Translations under genes and position numbers: made by a program
Shown here: piece by piece, positions 9,445 through 18,689 of the stretch
Position numbering within the stretch: the first letter of the stretch is position 1
Layout of the letters: every line of letters begins with the position of its first letter
Source of the DNA: Terriglobus roseus
GTDB lineage: Bacteria; Acidobacteriota; Terriglobia; Terriglobales; Acidobacteriaceae
Assembly: GCF_900102185.1 (NCBI RefSeq)
Contig: NZ_LT629690.1
Span: forward strand, 4,402,001-4,466,000
DNA: 64,000 bases
Direction of reading: 5' to 3'
The notes under the pieces: generated by a model
The model's input: only the letters and a program-made list of their open reading frames with translations
Database searches by the model: none
Told to the model about the DNA's origin: nothing

Positions 9445-11232
9445 TTACCGTTTGCCCTGGATGGTCCGTGGCTGACCCGCCTTACGGCGGGCACGCTTCG
9501 CAGCCAGCTCGCGCATCTCGCGGCCTTCCTTCGTCTGGTTCATGGCGAACTGCGCCAGGATCATGATGATGTTACCCACACACCAGTACAACGCCAGACC
9601 CGACGAGTAGTTCCACGTAATGAATCCGGAGAACAGCGGCATCGTGAACGCCATCATCTTCTGCTGCTGCGGATCCATACCCGGAGCCGGCATATAGAAC
9701 TGCGTCAGGAACTGCGTCAGCACCATCACGATGGGCAGGATGTGGTACGGATCGGCCACCGTCAGGTCATGCAGCCAGAACCAATGTGCCTCACGCAACT
9801 CCACCACCTTGGGCAGCATGCCCAGCATGGCAAACAGCAGCGGGAACGTCAGCAGCGTGGGTACGCAACCGCCAAACATGTTCACGCCGTTGTCCTTCTG
9901 CAGCGCCATGATCTCGGCGTTCATATCTGCACGCTTCGGATCAGTCACCTTGTACTTGGCATACTTCGCCTTGATGGCGTCCATCTGCGGCTGGATGCGC
10001 TGCATCTTCAAACCGCTCTTCATGGTCTGGTAGCGGAACGGCAGGATCACAATGTTCACAACGATCGTGAGCACCACAATCGCCCATCCCCAGTTGCTCG
10101 CAACGTGATCGTGAATCCAGTTCAGCAGCAGGAACAGCGCCTTCGCGAACGGTCCCCAGAAACCAAAGTCGACAACAGGCTCCAGCGTTTCGCTCGATCC
10201 CGAAACCTTGATGCCCTTCAGGACATCCACGGACTTCGGTCCAACGTACACACGCATGCTGCTGGTGTTTTCCGTGCTGCCTGCAGCAATGCCCACAACT
10301 GGAACGTCCACAGCCTTTTCAGAAACTGTGCCATCGCGGTGCAGCTTGTTCACGTCGATGGTGTTGTGCAGCATAACTGCCGTTGCCGAACCAGCGTTGT
10401 CCGGCAGGAAGACGGCAGCAAAATAGCCATCCGCCGTGCCCGCATACTGCAGGGGAGCGTTCAGCGTTTCGCCGCCAGAAACCTTCTTGAACTCGATGTG
10501 TTCGGCCTTGCCGTCCTTCATCGTCTCAATGCGCGAACCGTTGTAATCCAGCACCTGCTCCTGGTCGCCAAAGCCAGCAGGCCATGCCAGCAGAGCGCGC
10601 ACCGGCGATCCATTCACACTCACGCTGACCGTCGCCTTCAGCACGTACGTGCTGTCAAAGCTGAAGGTCTTGGTCACATCCACGTTGCCCTGTGTGTAGT
10701 GGTACGTCAGGGTCTGCGGAGCGGTCAGGTTGCCCGTCGCGGAAGGAACGAAGAGAGCCTGCTTCAGGCCAGCCGTGGTGCCCGCGTCATAGGTATGCAG
10801 CGACATCGGGAAGCCAAACTCGTGGCTCGCCTTCGCATTCACCAGGTCCAGCGGAGCGCCGTAGCGGCTCTTGAACTTCTTCAGAACCCACGAGCGAACT
10901 TCCGCACCGCGGTTGCTGAAGGTGATCTTGTATAGCTCGTTCTCAACGGTCGTGGTCTGTTCGGCCGCGGCAGAAACGGTGTTGCTGGCGCCACTGGCTG
11001 CAGGAGCCTGCACGGCGTTTGCATTGAAGTCAGCTTTGCTGCCGGTGGGCGCGCTTACCGGCGCGCTCTGGCTCTGTGTCTGCGCCGTAGGCGGCTGCAG
11101 TGGCTGCTTCTGTTTCGACTTATAGAACTGAAGCCCGGCAAACACGCCGAACATGACGACCAACATTACGAGGAAGGTGGTGTTGCTCTGCGAGCCGCCG
11201 CCTCCCTGATTAGGGTTCTTGATCTCTGCCAC
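9445..11232 (-). CDS. yidC: Membrane protein insertase YidC
   Basis: The preferred start is the GTG at 11232 (595 aa, begins VAEIKNPNQGGGG) with ACAGGAAAA just upstream; an ATG at 11286 would give 613 aa. One N-terminal membrane helix (TTFLVMLVVMFGVFAGLQF) and a Pro/Gln-rich linker lead into the large periplasmic beta domain. The C-terminal 60KD_IMP domain follows, with its helices near WIHDHVASNWGWAIVVLT, GGCVPTLLTFPLLFAM and WNYSSGLALYWCVGNI. YidC inserts inner-membrane proteins alone or with SecYEG. The protein ends in a short basic tail. No rpmH or rnpA is seen here, because the upstream neighbour is the divergent ribokinase gene. Confidence 0.96.
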   Translation of the reverse strand: MAEIKNPNQGGGGSQSNTTFLVMLVVMFGVFAGLQFYKSKQKQPLQPPTAQTQSQSAPVSAPTGSKADFNANAVQAPAASGASNTVSAAAEQTTTVENELYKITFSNRGAEVRSWVLKKFKSRYGAPLDLVNAKASHEFGFPMSLHTYDAGTTAGLKQALFVPSATGNLTAPQTLTYHYTQGNVDVTKTFSFDSTYVLKATVSVSVNGSPVRALLAWPAGFGDQEQVLDYNGSRIETMKDGKAEHIEFKKVSGGETLNAPLQYAGTADGYFAAVFLPDNAGSATAVMLHNTIDVNKLHRDGTVSEKAVDVPVVGIAAGSTENTSSMRVYVGPKSVDVLKGIKVSGSSETLEPVVDFGFWGPFAKALFLLLNWIHDHVASNWGWAIVVLTIVVNIVILPFRYQTMKSGLKMQRIQPQMDAIKAKYAKYKVTDPKRADMNAEIMALQKDNGVNMFGGCVPTLLTFPLLFAMLGMLPKVVELREAHWFWLHDLTVADPYHILPIVMVLTQFLTQFYMPAPGMDPQQQKMMAFTMPLFSGFITWNYSSGLALYWCVGNIIMILAQFAMNQTKEGREMRELAAKRARRKAGQPRTIQGKR

Positions 11233-11355
11233 GTTTTCCTGTCTGGTTGGCGCGCCGGGTTCCGCGCCAAAGTATCCATTTCTCATTCTAAATCGGGAAT
11301 AATCCCCACGCTTTTCGCCGTCTAAATCATTGCCGCGTGCTATGAAAGAGGCAGC

Positions 11356-12273
11356 ATGAGCGTCATCCTTGTCGTCGGAAGCATCAATCTGGACCTGGTC
11401 AGCACCGTGGACCGTATCCCAACACCGGGTGAAACGCTGTTGGGAAGCAGTTTTGCCACCATTCCCGGGGGCAAGGGCGCCAATCAAGCCGTAGCCGCCG
11501 CCCGACTCGGGGCCGCCGTCCATATGATCGGCCGGGTCGGAGCCGACAGCTTCGGTGAAGTGCTGCGAAACGCCCTCATCGTGGAAGGAATTGACACCTC
11601 CACCGTCGTCACCGTGGAAGGCCCCAGCGGCGTGGCCGCCATCACCGTGGCGGCAGACGGCACCAACAGTATCGTCGTCACGCCCGCGGCCAACGCCACG
11701 TTGCAACCCGCGGACATCGCTGCTGCCCGCAACCAAATCCGCAAAGCCTCCATCGTGCTGGCGCAGTTGGAAACGCCGCTGGAGACCATCACCGCGCTGG
11801 CGCAAGAGTGCCGAGAGGCGAAAATCCCCCTCATTCTGGACCCCGCACCCGCTCAGCCGCTTCCGCTGGAACTGCTGCGCTCCGTAACCTGGCTCACGCC
11901 AAACGAATCAGAGACACGCACCTTGCTGGGCCGCACTACAGTCATGACAGAAGCCAAAGCCGCCGAGCGACTACTGGCTCTGGGCGCGCGAAACGTCATC
12001 CTGAAACTCGGCCCACGCGGTGTGTACCTGGCGGGTGCAGACGTGCCAACCCCGGCGTTCGTTCCCTCACCCGACCTTCGCGCCGTGGACACCACCGCCG
12101 CGGGCGACTGCTTCAACGGAGCCTTCGCCGTCGCTCTCACCGAAGGCCGCTCGCCGGTAGAAGCTGCGGGCTTCGCTTGCGCCGCCGCGGCACTCTCCAT
12201 CACACGAACCGGGGCGCAGACAGGCATGCCCTATCGCTCTGATGTGAACAAGCTGCTGCGCTCGCTTACTTAG
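11356..12273 (+). CDS. rbsK: Ribokinase (PfkB family)
   Basis: 305 residues. The N-terminus VGSINLDLVSTVDRIPTPGET and the motif PGGKGANQAVAAARLGA are typical of ribokinase; the C-terminal signature DTTAAGDCFNGAF (near residue 245) holds the catalytic Asp and the anion hole. The enzyme phosphorylates ribose, or a related sugar, at O5. It is divergent from yidC and convergent with the MFS gene at 12283. No ribose transporter lies beside it, so nucleoside salvage or another PfkB substrate is possible. Confidence 0.9.
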   Translation: MSVILVVGSINLDLVSTVDRIPTPGETLLGSSFATIPGGKGANQAVAAARLGAAVHMIGRVGADSFGEVLRNALIVEGIDTSTVVTVEGPSGVAAITVAADGTNSIVVTPAANATLQPADIAAARNQIRKASIVLAQLETPLETITALAQECREAKIPLILDPAPAQPLPLELLRSVTWLTPNESETRTLLGRTTVMTEAKAAERLLALGARNVILKLGPRGVYLAGADVPTPAFVPSPDLRAVDTTAAGDCFNGAFAVALTEGRSPVEAAGFACAAAALSITRTGAQTGMPYRSDVNKLLRSLT

Positions 12274-12282
12274 TTCGAACGG

Positions 12283-13533
12283 CTATTCTTCAATCTTCAT
12301 GCCGCTGGGCGAACCCAGCGTGGCATAGCTCAACGCACCCAGCAGCGTCACCGCAGAGCAAACCGCAAACGCCAGCGTAAAGCTGTGCGTGCGATCCACG
12401 ATCATCCCGGTGACAACGGGCGCGACCGACGCAATCAGGAAGCTGGCAAAGTTCTGCAAAGCACCCAACGCAGAAACCAGATGCGACGGACTAACCGCCT
12501 GCACATAGCCCCATCCGCTGGTGCCGCCAAACTGAATAAACCCAAACGCAACGCTGATGCTGATCACCGCAGCGGGCAACGAATACGCATGCGACGCGAA
12601 GAACGACGCGGCTGCACTCAGCACCATGCCGACAATGATCTGCGTGCGATGAATGGACGTCAGCTTGTAACCGCGTGCAGCAAATGCATCCGCAAGAAAG
12701 CCGCTGGCCAACATGCCAAACGCACCAGCAAGAAACGGAATCGCCGCAAGCCATCCACTCTGCGATAACGACAGATGTCGCTCCGTTTGCAGATATCCCG
12801 GCAGCCACGCAATGTAGAGCCACGCGGTGTAATTCACACCGCCAAAGCCCAGCATCATGCCCCACACCGTGCGTTGCGTCAGCAATTCACGATAGACACT
12901 GCCTGTCGGAATCACGGTCAGCGTTTCATCGCTGTACATCGTCGCCGCACGTGGGCGATGCAGCAGCAGCCAGAGCAGTGCAACGACCAGTCCCACACCG
13001 CCCAGCACCTCAAACATGCCACGCCAACCGATGCGCAGCATCAACAGCGTGAGCAAAGGAGGCGCAGCAGCAAGCCCAAATGTCTGTGAAGAACTCATTA
13101 GCGCTGTAGCGCGTCCGCGCGTCCCGCGGCTGAACCACTCCCGCACACTACGAATGCCACTGGGATAAAACGGAGCTTCACCTGCTCCCAACAAGATGCG
13201 CAGAATGATGAACACGGGGAACGACGTAACGAACCCAGTCAGCAGTTGCGCCAGGCTCCAAACCGCCAGCCCAACGCCCAGCATCACACGCGTTCCCAGC
13301 CGATCCAGCCACGCCACCAACCCAAGCTGCGCAAACCCATACGACAACGAGAAGGCAGACAGCAGCCAACCCATCTGCGCATTGTTCAGGTGCAGCTCAC
13401 CCCGCACAACAGTATTCGCAACAGACAGTGAGGAGCGGTCAAAGAAGTTCACGATGCCTGCGGTAAACAGCAAAGCAAGCGTAATGCCCTGATGCGCGCG
13501 AAGGCTGCGCTCCTTGGTTGCAAATGCGTTCAA
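12283..13533 (-). CDS. MFS transporter, anion:cation symporter type (second transporter of the hexuronate operon)
   Basis: 416 residues with about 12 hydrophobic segments. The N-terminal pattern (FFDRSSLSVANTVVRGEL..., GWLLSAFSLSYGFAQL, DRLGTRVMLG) is that of the ACS family, whose members carry hexuronates, glucarate, gluconate and similar organic anions. It begins 36 bp after larB on the same strand and is the last gene of the run from 20011. A substrate or product of the LarA step (an aldonate) is a reasonable guess; the substrate cannot be read from the sequence. Confidence 0.85.
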   Translation of the reverse strand: MNAFATKERSLRAHQGITLALLFTAGIVNFFDRSSLSVANTVVRGELHLNNAQMGWLLSAFSLSYGFAQLGLVAWLDRLGTRVMLGVGLAVWSLAQLLTGFVTSFPVFIILRILLGAGEAPFYPSGIRSVREWFSRGTRGRATALMSSSQTFGLAAAPPLLTLLMLRIGWRGMFEVLGGVGLVVALLWLLLHRPRAATMYSDETLTVIPTGSVYRELLTQRTVWGMMLGFGGVNYTAWLYIAWLPGYLQTERHLSLSQSGWLAAIPFLAGAFGMLASGFLADAFAARGYKLTSIHRTQIIVGMVLSAAASFFASHAYSLPAAVISISVAFGFIQFGGTSGWGYVQAVSPSHLVSALGALQNFASFLIASVAPVVTGMIVDRTHSFTLAFAVCSAVTLLGALSYATLGSPSGMKIEE

Positions 13534-13569
13534 AACGGCAGCCTCGTGTGCGGAAGAGTCGAATCAACC

Positions 13570-14322
13570 CTAACGCACGGCGCGGTTTGCGTACAACGTA
13601 GCCACGTAACCAGCGCCGAAACCGTTGTCGATATTGGTCACCGTGATGTTGGGCGAACAACTATTCAACATGCCCAGCAGCGCCGCCACACCACCAAAGG
13701 CCGCACCATAACCAACGCTCGTAGGCACCGCAATCACTGGCACGGCAACAAGCCCGCCAACAACAGAAGGCAACGCGCCTTCCATACCCGCACAGCAGAT
13801 CACCGCATCCGCTTCACGAATCGCATTCAAATGCGCAAGCAGACGATGCAATCCCGCCACACCAACATCCGTGAATCGTGAAACCGTCGCACCAAAGAAG
13901 TCCGCAGTAATGGCGGCTTCTTCCGCAACATTCAGATCGCTTGTGCCTGCGCAGACAACGGCAACGCGTCCGCCACTCTTCTTCGCACCGTCGCCGCAGG
14001 TAATGCAGCGTGCGCGTGCGTGATACTTCGCATCGGGAACCAGCTTCTGTGTCGCTTCAAACGCAGCGGCATCCGCGCGAGTAGCCAACGCGGGCGTCCC
14101 GCTGGCATGAATACGCGCAAGAATAGCGGCGGTCTCTTCAGACGTCTTTCCCGCAGCAAACACCACTTCCGGCAGACCACTGCGAAGCGAACGATGATGA
14201 TCCACCTTCGCAAACTCAAGGTCTTCAAAAGGCAGCGAAGCCAGCTTGTCCGCAGTCTGTTCCGCGGTTAGCTTGCCTGCTTCCAGTTCACGCAGCAGAT
14301 GAAGAAGTGCATCACGCTGCAT
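13570..14322 (-). CDS. larB: Nickel-pincer cofactor biosynthesis protein LarB
   Basis: 250 residues. LarB carboxylates and hydrolyses nicotinic acid adenine dinucleotide, the first step toward the (SCS)Ni pincer cofactor. The AIR-carboxylase-like C-terminal half is clear: GTSDLNVAEEAAITADFFG, ICCAGMEGALPSVVGGL (about 175-191) and NSCSPNITVTNIDNGFGAG. Cys222 in NSCSPN sits where the L. plantarum enzyme has its adduct-forming Cys221. It overlaps larE by 11 bp, so the two are translated together. No larC (nickel insertase) was found in this window; it must be elsewhere if the cofactor is made. Confidence 0.95.
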   Translation of the reverse strand: MQRDALLHLLRELEAGKLTAEQTADKLASLPFEDLEFAKVDHHRSLRSGLPEVVFAAGKTSEETAAILARIHASGTPALATRADAAAFEATQKLVPDAKYHARARCITCGDGAKKSGGRVAVVCAGTSDLNVAEEAAITADFFGATVSRFTDVGVAGLHRLLAHLNAIREADAVICCAGMEGALPSVVGGLVAVPVIAVPTSVGYGAAFGGVAALLGMLNSCSPNITVTNIDNGFGAGYVATLYANRAVR

Positions 14323-15157
14323 GATTAGCCTTCAACAGCGAATCAATGGAAAGCAGGGCATTCATACTGCCGCTGCGATAGCCTTCCGTGTCCAGCGTGA
14401 CGTACGTGAATCCCGCAGCCTTCACCGCTGCAGTGATCTGCGAAAGCATATCCAGCGACAAAGCCTTCGCAAGCTCTCCACGTTCAATCTCAACACGTGC
14501 CAATTCGCCATGATGCCGCACACGAAGCTGCCGGAACCCAAGCGCAAGCAAAGCCTCTTCCGCCTCTTCCACCTGTCGCAAAGCTTCCGCCGTCACAGGG
14601 CGACCATACTCCAGCCGCGAAGACAAACACGCGGACGCAGGACGATCCCAAACTTCCAATCCAAAATGCTGCGCGAGCGCGCGAATCTCCTGCTTGCCCA
14701 GCGAAGCATCGGCAAGCGGAGCCACCGCATGATGATTCGCAGCCGCACGCTGCCCCGGACGAAAATCACCACTGTCATCGCGGTTACGACCATAAGCAAT
14801 CGTCGTAATGCCGGTCTCGCTCAGCATGCGTTCCATCGTGAGAAACAATTCGTCCTTGCAATGGAAGCAGCGCGCACCATCGTTACGCACATATTCCGCG
14901 CGATCCATCTCGCTGGTCTGCACCACCCGCAAGGGAATGTTGTTGTCTTCTGCAAACTTCATCGCAAAAGCAAGATGCGTACGCGGCAATGAAGGCGAAT
15001 CAGCAATCACGGCAACCATCTTGTCGCCAAGAACCTGGTACGCCTCCCATGCGAGATACGCGGAGTCCACACCGCCGCTGTATGCCACGGCCATACGTTC
15101 ATACCGGCGCAACTCCGTATGCAACTGTTCACGAAGCTGCGCCAGTGCAGTATCCAT
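14312..15157 (-). CDS. larE: ATP-dependent sacrificial sulfur transferase LarE
   Basis: 281 residues. LarE adenylates the LarB product and donates sulfur from its own cysteine, twice, to make the dithiolate of the nickel-pincer cofactor. The PP-loop SGGVDS lies at residues 27-32. The motif RPASACLSSRLEYG contains Cys177, which matches the sacrificial Cys176 of L. plantarum LarE. A second pair (CFHC, residues 97-100) is also present and could bind metal. The gene starts 2 bp after the larA stop. Confidence 0.95.
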   Translation of the reverse strand: MDTALAQLREQLHTELRRYERMAVAYSGGVDSAYLAWEAYQVLGDKMVAVIADSPSLPRTHLAFAMKFAEDNNIPLRVVQTSEMDRAEYVRNDGARCFHCKDELFLTMERMLSETGITTIAYGRNRDDSGDFRPGQRAAANHHAVAPLADASLGKQEIRALAQHFGLEVWDRPASACLSSRLEYGRPVTAEALRQVEEAEEALLALGFRQLRVRHHGELARVEIERGELAKALSLDMLSQITAAVKAAGFTYVTLDTEGYRSGSMNALLSIDSLLKANHAA

Positions 15158-15159
15158 CG

Positions 15160-16485
15160 TTACTTGGCCTCAGGCAGATCGCGCGAAAGATCCTTGCGCG
15201 ACGGGTTATCCAGCTTTTCCTTCGTGGCCCACAGACCGGCGGAAGGCGTGCTGATGTAGAACACTTCCTCGCCATCCGGCATCGTGTTCCAGCCTTCCTT
15301 CATCACAGCGGGGTCATAGCGCTTCTGCATCTCTTCGCAGTTCGCGTAACCATAACCCACCTGCTCAATCTCTTCCTTCGTGAGATGACCCGGTGCATAC
15401 GTGATGTGGAAACGACCTTCGCTGCTGCCGTGGATCAGGTGAGCCACACCATGCGGAATCTCCTGCATGTCAGCTTCCGTCTTGTACAGAGCCAGCGTGC
15501 GCGGCGTTCCCTTGTAGCCATACTTGCGGATCAGCGCATCCACTTCCGGCTGCTCACCAAAGCGCTCCACACCTGGCGCAATAATCAGCAACTCGCCACC
15601 ATCGGCAATCGCCATACGCGTACGATAAACAGCCTTGTTCGCCACCCACGTCGCGCGGAACTCATCCGCCTGCATCACGGCAACAACCTTATTGATCGGC
15701 TTATCGAACAGCGTAATGTTCTGTTCGCGGCTCTGCTTTGCAGCTTGCAGATACGTGTCCAGATCGTCGCCCACAAAGATGCCGCTGGTCACCAGCTTGT
15801 TGTCCGCATCGCGCTGCATCACAATCTGCAGGTAAACATCCGGCAGGTTCTGCAGATGTTCGACTTCGCTCCAGTTGTAGCAGGCGCGCAGCGGCGTAAT
15901 CAGGCAGCCAAGGTTGTTCTCAATGCCATACACCGCGGCCGCAATGTGCGATGCGCAGATGGTGTCCTTGCCGCCCAGACCAATGTAGTAGTTCTTGTTG
16001 TGGTTCGCAAAACCAAGCACTTCATGCGGAACAACATGGCCCACGTTGATGATCAGGTCCCACTGCTCATCAATGAGCTTGCTATTCAGATCAACCGGGA
16101 TATCCCAGTCCGCAGCGCCATCGGTGGTGTCCTTCACCATCGCAGCAGGAATGTTCGCAACTTTGGTAACGCCGTTGCGCCAGTCATGCGGGAAGATACG
16201 ATCGTTCGGAATCGAGCCGAACATCCACTTGTTCTCCGCCTCAGTGTGCGGCACATGCTGGCCCAGCGTGGGGATAACTTCCACATGCGCGTCAGGCAGC
16301 GCGTTGTAAAGATACTCGGTGATCCAGCCAGCTCCAGAGTGTGCGCGAGTAAGATCCGGCGGCAACAAAAGAACGCGCTTCAGATCCTTGTTGATGCGTG
16401 TGCGCGCTTCACTCAAAAGACGGTCGCAAGCTTCCTTAATCTGTGCGTCCGATACGTGCGGTGCTTGTACGGTAAACCAGGCCAC
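15160..16485 (-). CDS. larA: LarA-family nickel-pincer racemase/epimerase, probably acting on an aldonate
   Basis: I chose the GTG at 16485 (441 aa, MAWFTVQAPH) because GAGGGAAG lies 5 nt upstream; the open frame runs on to a TTG at 16521 without a ribosome site. Motifs of the DUF2088/LarA family are intact: PPDLTR (Asp44, Arg47), LGQHVPHTEAE (His77), then His154, Lys164 and His180. The last three have exactly the 10 and 16 residue spacing of His174, Lys184 (covalent cofactor attachment) and His200 (nickel ligand) in L. plantarum lactate racemase. The active centre therefore looks functional. The text around the lysine (ANHNKNYYIG) differs from the lactate-racemase type I know, and the gene lies in a hexuronate operon. 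D-gluconate 2-epimerases are known in this superfamily, so an aldonate substrate is favoured over lactate. Confidence 0.88.
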   Translation of the reverse strand: MAWFTVQAPHVSDAQIKEACDRLLSEARTRINKDLKRVLLLPPDLTRAHSGAGWITEYLYNALPDAHVEVIPTLGQHVPHTEAENKWMFGSIPNDRIFPHDWRNGVTKVANIPAAMVKDTTDGAADWDIPVDLNSKLIDEQWDLIINVGHVVPHEVLGFANHNKNYYIGLGGKDTICASHIAAAVYGIENNLGCLITPLRACYNWSEVEHLQNLPDVYLQIVMQRDADNKLVTSGIFVGDDLDTYLQAAKQSREQNITLFDKPINKVVAVMQADEFRATWVANKAVYRTRMAIADGGELLIIAPGVERFGEQPEVDALIRKYGYKGTPRTLALYKTEADMQEIPHGVAHLIHGSSEGRFHITYAPGHLTKEEIEQVGYGYANCEEMQKRYDPAVMKEGWNTMPDGEEVFYISTPSAGLWATKEKLDNPSRKDLSRDLPEAK

Positions 16486-16572
16486 GATGACTTCCCTCAG
16501 CGGCGAACGCCGCGCTTCCAAAACTTATTGATCTTTCTCGGCAATACGAAACGCCGGAGAAAGAGGTTCCAT

Positions 16573-17820
16573 CTATCCCAGGAACAAGTGCTTGATATGA
16601 CGGTCAAAAAGATTCGTCGTTACATTACGCGCCACAACTTCTTCATTCGCTTCCAGCGCATCAATGTAGCGATTGCCCATCTTCGCCGCCACCTTAAAGC
16701 CAACATGCAATAGCTGGCGCAGGTCCGGGTTGTACTGCGGATCGCCTTCAACGTGACGCAACGCACGAACATACTGCTCGCTCGTCCATCCGTTCACCGT
16801 CTCCGGCGTGGGCAGGTTTTCCGTCTTGATGTCGATCACAGTGGAATACGGAGCGCAAAGCTCTTCCGCATGCGCAAATGCTTCTGCGTACACTTCCTTC
16901 GCAAGCGCCAACGCATCGCCACCGGCTTCCGCAAGGCCAATCAACTCTTCCAGCCACGTCGTGCCAGCCGTCTTCACATGTACGCCCGCGCCCGTGTCTT
17001 TCAACGACTTGCGAATCGGCTCGTAAATGCTGAACTTATCCGATCCCGAATGCACACTCAGCTTTAGATTCGCAGGCAGACCATACGTCTTCACTGCGTA
17101 AGCAATGGTCGCAATGTCCTCGCGGAATTCCTTCTCAAACTGTGCGACATTCCCTACGTAATCCACACCCTTGTTGAAACGGCCTGTGAACTTCGGAGCA
17201 ATTGTCTGGATCGGCAACTTCTCATCCGCAATTGCCGCAAGAATAATCAACAGCTCCGGCGGCGTCTGTGGATTGTCGGTCTCATCCATTGAGATCTCCG
17301 CAACGAAATCCTCAGATCCCTTCTTCGCCACCACTGCCTTGTAGATCGCAGCAGCTTCCTGCACAGCAGCCAGGAAGGTCTTCGCAGTCTTCTCAACGAA
17401 CGCCTTGTCCAGCGAGAATGGCTTCTCAATCCCCGGAATGGTGATCTCACCCATCAGTTCCGGATGACGCTCCACAAACTGCGCAATCTCGTTCTCATCA
17501 CTCTTCTGACCAATGTTGTCTGCGACATCCAGCGTGAAGAAATCGCACGGTGCAACAAAGCGCTCATAGGTCTTCAGATTGATGTGATCCGCATCAGCGA
17601 AGTATGGCTTCGTCCAACCCAGCTCCTTCACGGCAACATCAATCGCAGCGCGCGTCTGGCTTGGCTCAGAACCAATAATCAAATGTTCGCGGTTCGACTT
17701 GTTCCACACCGGCGTAATATCCGCACCGGCCTCAGCGGCCATGATGCATGCCTGCAACTGCGCCTTTGCCTGATGTGCGAAACGATCGCCCATACCGAGC
17801 GAAAATTTAGGTAGCTGCAT
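16573..17820 (-). CDS. uxaE: Tagaturonate/fructuronate epimerase (UxaE family)
   Basis: 415 residues. The N-terminus FSLGMGDRFAHQAKAQLQA and the motif PVWNKSNREHLIIGSEP are characteristic of the UxaE family, best known from Thermotoga, which epimerises D-tagaturonate to D-fructuronate at C4 in a metal-dependent way. Candidate metal ligands occur in the FADADHIN, LSVHSGSDKFS and LHVGFKVAAKMG regions. Its presence lets galacturonate merge into the glucuronate branch without UxaB. It lies between the SDR gene (95 bp upstream) and larA (87 bp downstream) on the same strand. Confidence 0.88.
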   Translation of the reverse strand: MQLPKFSLGMGDRFAHQAKAQLQACIMAAEAGADITPVWNKSNREHLIIGSEPSQTRAAIDVAVKELGWTKPYFADADHINLKTYERFVAPCDFFTLDVADNIGQKSDENEIAQFVERHPELMGEITIPGIEKPFSLDKAFVEKTAKTFLAAVQEAAAIYKAVVAKKGSEDFVAEISMDETDNPQTPPELLIILAAIADEKLPIQTIAPKFTGRFNKGVDYVGNVAQFEKEFREDIATIAYAVKTYGLPANLKLSVHSGSDKFSIYEPIRKSLKDTGAGVHVKTAGTTWLEELIGLAEAGGDALALAKEVYAEAFAHAEELCAPYSTVIDIKTENLPTPETVNGWTSEQYVRALRHVEGDPQYNPDLRQLLHVGFKVAAKMGNRYIDALEANEEVVARNVTTNLFDRHIKHLFLG

Positions 17821-17915
17821 GTTTCCTCTCCCGGCTATTCAGCTCTTAGCCTTTAGCTCTTGTTGTCAGCGCTGATGCATCCGGCGCAATGATTGAACAC
17901 GTTCTTACGTAACGA

Positions 17916-18689
17916 TTACTGATTCACACCACTTGCAAGAAATCCACCGTCCACCACAATCGTGTGTCCGTTGGTAAAGCTGGCCGAGTCGCTTGCCAAA
18001 TAAATCGCTGCACCCACAAGCTCTTCCGTCTTACCAAAGCGATCCATCGGGCAGCGCATACGCAGTTCCTGTCCCCGCGGCGAACCATCCAGCAGAGCCG
18101 CATTCAACTCAGTGCGGAACACACCCGGCGCAATACCGTTCACCGTCACGCCATGCTTTGACCATTCAACAGCGAGTGAGCGTGTCAGCGAAAGCACAGC
18201 AGCCTTACTGGCTGCATAGCCCGCCACTTCGCTCAACGCAACAAAGCTGTTCAGAGAAGCAATGTTGATGATGCGACCATACTTCTGCTCAATCATCTGC
18301 TTGCCAAACACCTGGCAGCTACGCAGCATGCCGGTCAGGTTAGTGTCCATGATCTGGTTCCACTCCGCTTCCGGATACGTCAGCGTAGGCTGGCGCTTGA
18401 TAATGCCTGCCGAGTTGATCAGAATATCGACCTTGCCAAACTCCTTCAGCACGGCAGCCAGCAGGGCTTCAATCTGTGCGCGGTCTGTCTGGTCACAAGT
18501 CTGGCGAATGGTCTTGCGGCCCACTGCTTCAATCTCTGCAGCAACGTCATTCACCTGCTCAGCGCGGCGACCGGTGCTCACCACATCGGCACCAGCCTGT
18601 GCCAGGCCAATTGCCATCGCACGGCCAATACCACTGGTTCCACCAATTACGACCGCAACACGGCCTTCAAGACTCAAAGGATGTTTCAT
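17916..18689 (-). CDS. SDR oxidoreductase, probable fructuronate reductase (or KduD-like)
   Basis: 257 residues, classical SDR. The cofactor motif GGTSGIGRAMAIG lies near residues 16-28, NSAGI near 90, and the catalytic Ser and YAASK near 145-165. The ATG overlaps the exuT stop (ATGA), so translation is coupled. By context it would reduce the 2-keto sugar acid made by UxaC/UxaE; the SDR-type fructuronate reductases of Bacillus and the 2-keto-3-deoxygluconate dehydrogenase KduD are both near relatives. I favour D-fructuronate to D-mannonate because UxaE sits in the same operon. Confidence 0.8.
   Translation of the reverse strand: MKHPLSLEGRVAVVIGGTSGIGRAMAIGLAQAGADVVSTGRRAEQVNDVAAEIEAVGRKTIRQTCDQTDRAQIEALLAAVLKEFGKVDILINSAGIIKRQPTLTYPEAEWNQIMDTNLTGMLRSCQVFGKQMIEQKYGRIINIASLNSFVALSEVAGYAASKAAVLSLTRSLAVEWSKHGVTVNGIAPGVFRTELNAALLDGSPRGQELRMRCPMDRFGKTEELVGAAIYLASDSASFTNGHTIVVDGGFLASGVNQ

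Noticed and set aside
9400-10935. 511-codon open frame on the plus strand
   Set aside because: Antisense shadow of yidC caused by codon bias; the minus strand carries clear YidC motifs.
14989-16713. 574-codon open frame on the plus strand
   Set aside because: Antisense to larA and its neighbours; His/Arg-rich composition typical of a shadow frame.
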